Origin: Bacillota bacterium
GTDB taxonomy: Bacteria > Bacillota > Clostridia > Acetivibrionales > DSM-1351
Direction of reading: 5' to 3'
Assembly: GCA_023393115.1 (NCBI GenBank)
Contig: JAEWMS010000012.1
Location: forward strand, 1-64,000
DNA: 64,000 nucleotides
Below, piece after piece: positions 61,190 to 64,000 of the stretch (position 1 is its first letter; every line of letters starts with the position of its first letter). The position numbers were made by a program, and so were the translations under genes. Under the pieces are notes generated by a model that did not search any database, was not told where the DNA came from, and saw only the letters and a program-made list of their open reading frames with translations.

Positions 61190-62803
61190 ATGAAGAAAAT
61201 ATTAGCACTAATACTTGCACTTACTGTTGTAGTAACAGTACTCGCGGGTTGCGGAGATACAGCAAGTTCAGCAAAAGCTATATCTGCAACTATAGCTTCT
61301 GAGCCAAAAACTCTTGACCCGTCTCTTAACAATGCAGTTGACGGAGGAACCTATGTATTACATGCATTTGAAGGTTTGACAACAATCGGCAAGGACGGAA
61401 CTATTGTTCCCGGAGTTGCTGAAAAATGGGATATCAGTGAAGATGGGCTTGTTTGGACATTCCATCTCCGTAAAGACGCAAAATGGTCAGATGGTAAGGA
61501 TGTTACAGCAAATGATTTTGTTTACTCTTGGAAAAGAACTGTAAATAAGGATACTGCTGCCGATTACGCTTACTACATCTACTTTATAAAGAATGGTGAA
61601 CAAATCAATGCAGGTGAAGCTGATGTAAATACTCTCGGAGTAAAAGCAATTGATGATAAAACTCTTGAAGTAACCCTTGAGAATGCATGCCCATTCTTTA
61701 CTGAAATAGTTGCATTCCCTGCACTTGTTCCTCAGAGAGAAGATATTGTATCTGCTAATCCGGAAAAGTGGGCCCTTAACCCTTCAACTTATATAGGAAA
61801 CGGTCCTTACAAACTTGCCAGTTGGGAACATGATTCAAAAATAACTTTTGAAAAGAATGACACATACTGGAATAAGGATACAATAGTAGCTACAAAAATT
61901 GAATGGTACCTGATGAATGACCAGAATGCTATTTTAAGTGCATTCAAAAACGGTCAGGTAGCATATGCGAAAAATATTCCTACAGATGAACTTGCCGCTG
62001 AAAAAGAAGCAGGTAATCTAAAGATATTGCCATTGCTTGGAACTTACTATCTTGACCTTGTAAATAACAAAGCTCCTTTTGATGATCCTAAGGTAAGAAA
62101 AGCCTTCGTATTGGCTATAGACCGCAACTACATTGTTGAAAAGGTTAAAAAAGGTGGAGAAACACCAGCATCAGCTTTCGTACCATATGGTATTGCTGAT
62201 GTAAAACAAGACCCTGACTTCAGAACTACTGCAGGAGAATATATCTCAACAAAAGCTGAAGATTATGAAAAAAATGTTGCTGAAGCTAAAAAGCTTCTTG
62301 CCGAGGCTGGCTATCCTGACGGAAAAGGATTCCCAAAAGTAACTTACGGCTTGAACTCAGGATCAGGACATGAGCCTGTTGCCGAAGCTTTACAGCAGAT
62401 GTGGAAAGAAAATCTTGGAGTAGAAGTTGAAATACTTGCACAGGAATGGAACGTATTCCAACAATCAAGAAAAGATGGTGTATATAACATTAACAGAAAT
62501 GGTTGGATTGGTGATTATATGGATCCATCTACCTTCATGGATATGTTTACATCTAACAATGGACAAAACAATGCAAAATATAATAATCCAAAATACGATG
62601 AACTTATTTCTGCAGCTAGAAAAGAAACTGACACAGCAAAACGTATACAATTATTCCACGATGCTGAAAAACTGCTCATGGATGATGCCGGTATAGCTCC
62701 TATATACTTCTATACCGAACCTGTAGTAATTTCAAAAGACTTGCAGGGCGTAGTTAACACAAAACTCGGATTTGTATTATTTAACTGGGCATCCTTTAAA
62801 TAA
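61190..62803 (+). CDS. oppA: Oligopeptide-type ABC transporter substrate-binding lipoprotein OppA
   Basis: The 537-residue lipoprotein has a signal peptide with lipobox VLAGC (Cys21). The family-5 binding fold follows: SEPKTLDPSLNNAVDGGTYV, WTFHLRKDAKWSDGKDVTAND, NPSTYIGNGPYKLASWEHDS and RKAFVLAIDRNYIVEKVKKGG. It captures oligopeptides outside the cell and hands them to OppBC. It is unusual in being last in the operon. GGGAGGTATAAATT precedes the ATG. The gap before it may hold a separate promoter, allowing higher expression than the membrane genes. Confidence 0.94.
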   Translation: MKKILALILALTVVVTVLAGCGDTASSAKAISATIASEPKTLDPSLNNAVDGGTYVLHAFEGLTTIGKDGTIVPGVAEKWDISEDGLVWTFHLRKDAKWSDGKDVTANDFVYSWKRTVNKDTAADYAYYIYFIKNGEQINAGEADVNTLGVKAIDDKTLEVTLENACPFFTEIVAFPALVPQREDIVSANPEKWALNPSTYIGNGPYKLASWEHDSKITFEKNDTYWNKDTIVATKIEWYLMNDQNAILSAFKNGQVAYAKNIPTDELAAEKEAGNLKILPLLGTYYLDLVNNKAPFDDPKVRKAFVLAIDRNYIVEKVKKGGETPASAFVPYGIADVKQDPDFRTTAGEYISTKAEDYEKNVAEAKKLLAEAGYPDGKGFPKVTYGLNSGSGHEPVAEALQQMWKENLGVEVEILAQEWNVFQQSRKDGVYNINRNGWIGDYMDPSTFMDMFTSNNGQNNAKYNNPKYDELISAARKETDTAKRIQLFHDAEKLLMDDAGIAPIYFYTEPVVISKDLQGVVNTKLGFVLFNWASFK

Positions 62804-62858
62804 TAAGTAATCCTTGCTTTTAGTAAAAGCAGTGTGAATTTAATAATTAATACTAATA

Positions 62859-62892
62859 CAAGCCCCCTGACTATTATTGCTCAGGGGGCTTG
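62859..62892 (+). terminator. Terminator of the opp operon
   Basis: CAAGCCCCCTGA (62859-62870) pairs perfectly with TCAGGGGGCTTG (62881-62892) over 12 bp, followed by a partly T-rich tail. Confidence 0.82.
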
Positions 62893-63007
62893 TTATTGTG
62901 AAAATAAAAACCACAATGCCTGTAATCTTGATGAGTGGCGATATCAGGGCTACCTGGAATGTGGTTCAAAAAAACTGATTATTTGGTTGTGTTTACTGTA
63001 AATAGAT

Positions 63008-63523
63008 TTAAACAGTCTCTGCAGCTGGTGGAGTATATACTCTCTGTGCCATCTCGGAATCCAGCATAAATAATCCATTTGGGTCATTCTTAATTAGCTG
63101 AAGTTTTCTCAAATACTTCTCCATGGTTGCTTCTTCTTCTACCTGTTCTGTAACAAACCACTGCAGGAAGGTATTTGTAGCATGATCCTTTTCATCCATT
63201 GCTGCATTGACTATGTTATATATGGATTGGGTTACAAACTGCTCATGATTGAGAGTCTTGGCTAATATTTCTTCTGCAGATTCAAAGTTCGCTTCGGGTG
63301 CATCTATCTGCAAAAGCTCAACCTTTCCTCCTTTTTGATTTATATAATCAAAGAACTTCATCGCATGATCACGCTCTTCCTGTACCTGAATTCTGAAAAA
63401 GTTGGCAAAGCCGTCAAGATTTAAGTTTGAAAAGAATGCTTCCATTCCTAAATACAAATAAGCTGAATAAAATTCTTTTTGAATTTGCTCATTTATCAAT
63501 TTATTTATTCTTTCGCTAAGCAT
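63008..63523 (-). CDS. ftnA: Ferritin (FtnA type, non-haem)
   Basis: The 171-residue four-helix-bundle protein stores iron in a 24-mer shell. Ferroxidase ligands are visible in INEQIQKEFYSAYLYLGME (Glu17), VQEERDHAMKFFDYI (Glu50/His53), the Glu in LNHEQFVTQ (near 94) and TEQVEEEATM (Glu near 127). The haem-binding methionine of bacterioferritin is not apparent. GGAGGTATAC precedes the ATG. No Fur box was found in its 292-bp upstream region, which otherwise shows nothing recognisable. Confidence 0.95.
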   Translation of the reverse strand: MLSERINKLINEQIQKEFYSAYLYLGMEAFFSNLNLDGFANFFRIQVQEERDHAMKFFDYINQKGGKVELLQIDAPEANFESAEEILAKTLNHEQFVTQSIYNIVNAAMDEKDHATNTFLQWFVTEQVEEEATMEKYLRKLQLIKNDPNGLFMLDSEMAQRVYTPPAAETV

Positions 63524-63815
63524 GTATACCTCCAGTAAACTAAAATTTTTATGATATAGTTATACCCCTGCGCTTGATATATTAAACACATAATATAAAA
63601 AATAACAATTGAAAGCCAGTTCAAGTAACATAACTCTAAATTGCTATATTTTACTGCACTGATTTCCATGAAATTAATAAACATTTAAATATCATTGAAA
63701 CTATATATGTTATAATATTTACATGATTACTTCTAAATTCACGTGAAACAATCTATTTTTCGATGAAATTGAAGTAACCCGGGTACCGTAATAATAAACA
63801 TTGGGGAGTAAATAA

Positions 63816-64000
63816 ATGTATTTTGAGGATTCTAAGTCGCTTCTATATTCTGACACAGCTGTGTCAGATATTTTTATCAGCCAGTATATGCCTTCAATGG
63901 ACAGTACCTGTATAAAGGTTTATCTTTATATGCTGTTTTTATGCAAACATGATAAGAAAGCCACTACCGATGAGCTGGCCAAAACACTTAATCTGTCCCT
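63816..64000 (+). CDS. dnaD: DnaD-domain replication protein, N-terminal fragment (cut by window edge)
   Basis: The first 61 codons are present. They begin MYFEDSKSLLYSDTAVSDIF and continue ISQYMPSMDSTCIKVYLYML, FLCKHDKKATTDELAKTLNL. This matches the winged-helix N-terminus of clostridial DnaD-type primosome proteins that help load the replicative helicase. GGGGAG lies seven bases before the ATG. The coding sequence contains a perfect 18-bp palindrome at 63850-63867. The C-terminal domain lies outside the window. Confidence 0.75.
   Translation, partial: MYFEDSKSLLYSDTAVSDIFISQYMPSMDSTCIKVYLYMLFLCKHDKKATTDELAKTLNLS

Noticed and set aside
63524..63815. Fur box upstream of ferritin
   Set aside because: No stretch resembling GATAATGATAATCATTATC was found in the ferritin upstream region.

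Overview
The window comes from a low-GC Gram-positive anaerobe of the class Clostridia. The best fit is a mesophilic, plant-polysaccharide-degrading clostridium of the Ruminiclostridium type. This is inferred from the AT-rich sequence, strong GGAGG ribosome binding sites, SLH and lipoprotein surface proteins, the MazG-like/GdpP/L9/DnaB gene order, a DnaD-type primosome protein, DUF2325/DUF3793 proteins, and several pentose, arabinan, pectin and glycogen genes. No species call can be proven from the sequence alone. Both ends are cut inside genes: dnaB on the left and a dnaD-like gene on the right.

Layout. (1) 1-10.1 kb is a housekeeping block on the minus strand: rpsF-ssb-rpsR, then MazG-like-gdpP-rplI-dnaB. 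It is interrupted by pheA, a large SLH-anchored surface protein and a plus-strand DUF2461 gene. (2) 10.1-12.1 kb holds an operon behind a near-perfect Fur box: DUF2325, a 19-codon flavodoxin remnant and DUF3793, followed by a small HD-GYP protein. (3) 12.3-23.9 kb is a pentose sensing and uptake region. It has a membrane-anchored binding protein, a YesM-type histidine kinase, a YesN-type AraC response regulator and an XylF-like lipoprotein. Next come deoC and a divergent RpiR regulator with three copies of a shared operator, and then an xylFGH-type ABC transporter. (4) 24-34.7 kb has glgB, a chemoreceptor, a lipid kinase-sbcD-sbcC group and a DUF116 protein. (5) 34.9-39.3 kb has a GH51 arabinofuranosidase divergent from an unusual ArsR-type regulator, a tRNA-Arg(ACG), a GNAT acetyltransferase and an isochorismatase-like hydrolase. 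(6) 39.3-48.7 kb is a pectin/hexuronate locus: two AraC regulators, uxaC, uxaB-uxaA and cytoplasmic GH105-GH28 enzymes. (7) 48.7-56.1 kb has a GAF/HD-GYP signalling protein and a glucan-degradation operon (GH13 plus glucan phosphorylase). That operon is probably controlled by the neighbouring LacI protein, because the same operator lies in front of both. (8) 56.8-62.9 kb is a complete oppBCDFA operon. Ferritin and the start of dnaD close the window.

How it works together. Arabinose/xylose side chains (GH51, xylFGH, two-component sensor) and rhamnogalacturonan/galacturonan fragments (GH105, GH28, UxaC, UxaB, UxaA) would be imported as mono- or oligosaccharides and degraded inside the cell. Storage glucan is branched by GlgB and mobilised by the phosphorylase and GH13 enzyme.

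The most unusual features are non-coding. Nine genes carry a short perfect hairpin ending 12-23 nt before the start codon. A related hairpin-bearing element recurs between cistrons of the xyl and opp operons. Strong stem-loops sit in both xyl intercistronic gaps. A 108-bp nested inverted repeat lies behind uxaC. A triple-hairpin leader precedes glgB. The Fur-controlled DUF2325/DUF3793 operon, with its decayed flavodoxin gene, is the best candidate for a poorly described protein system.
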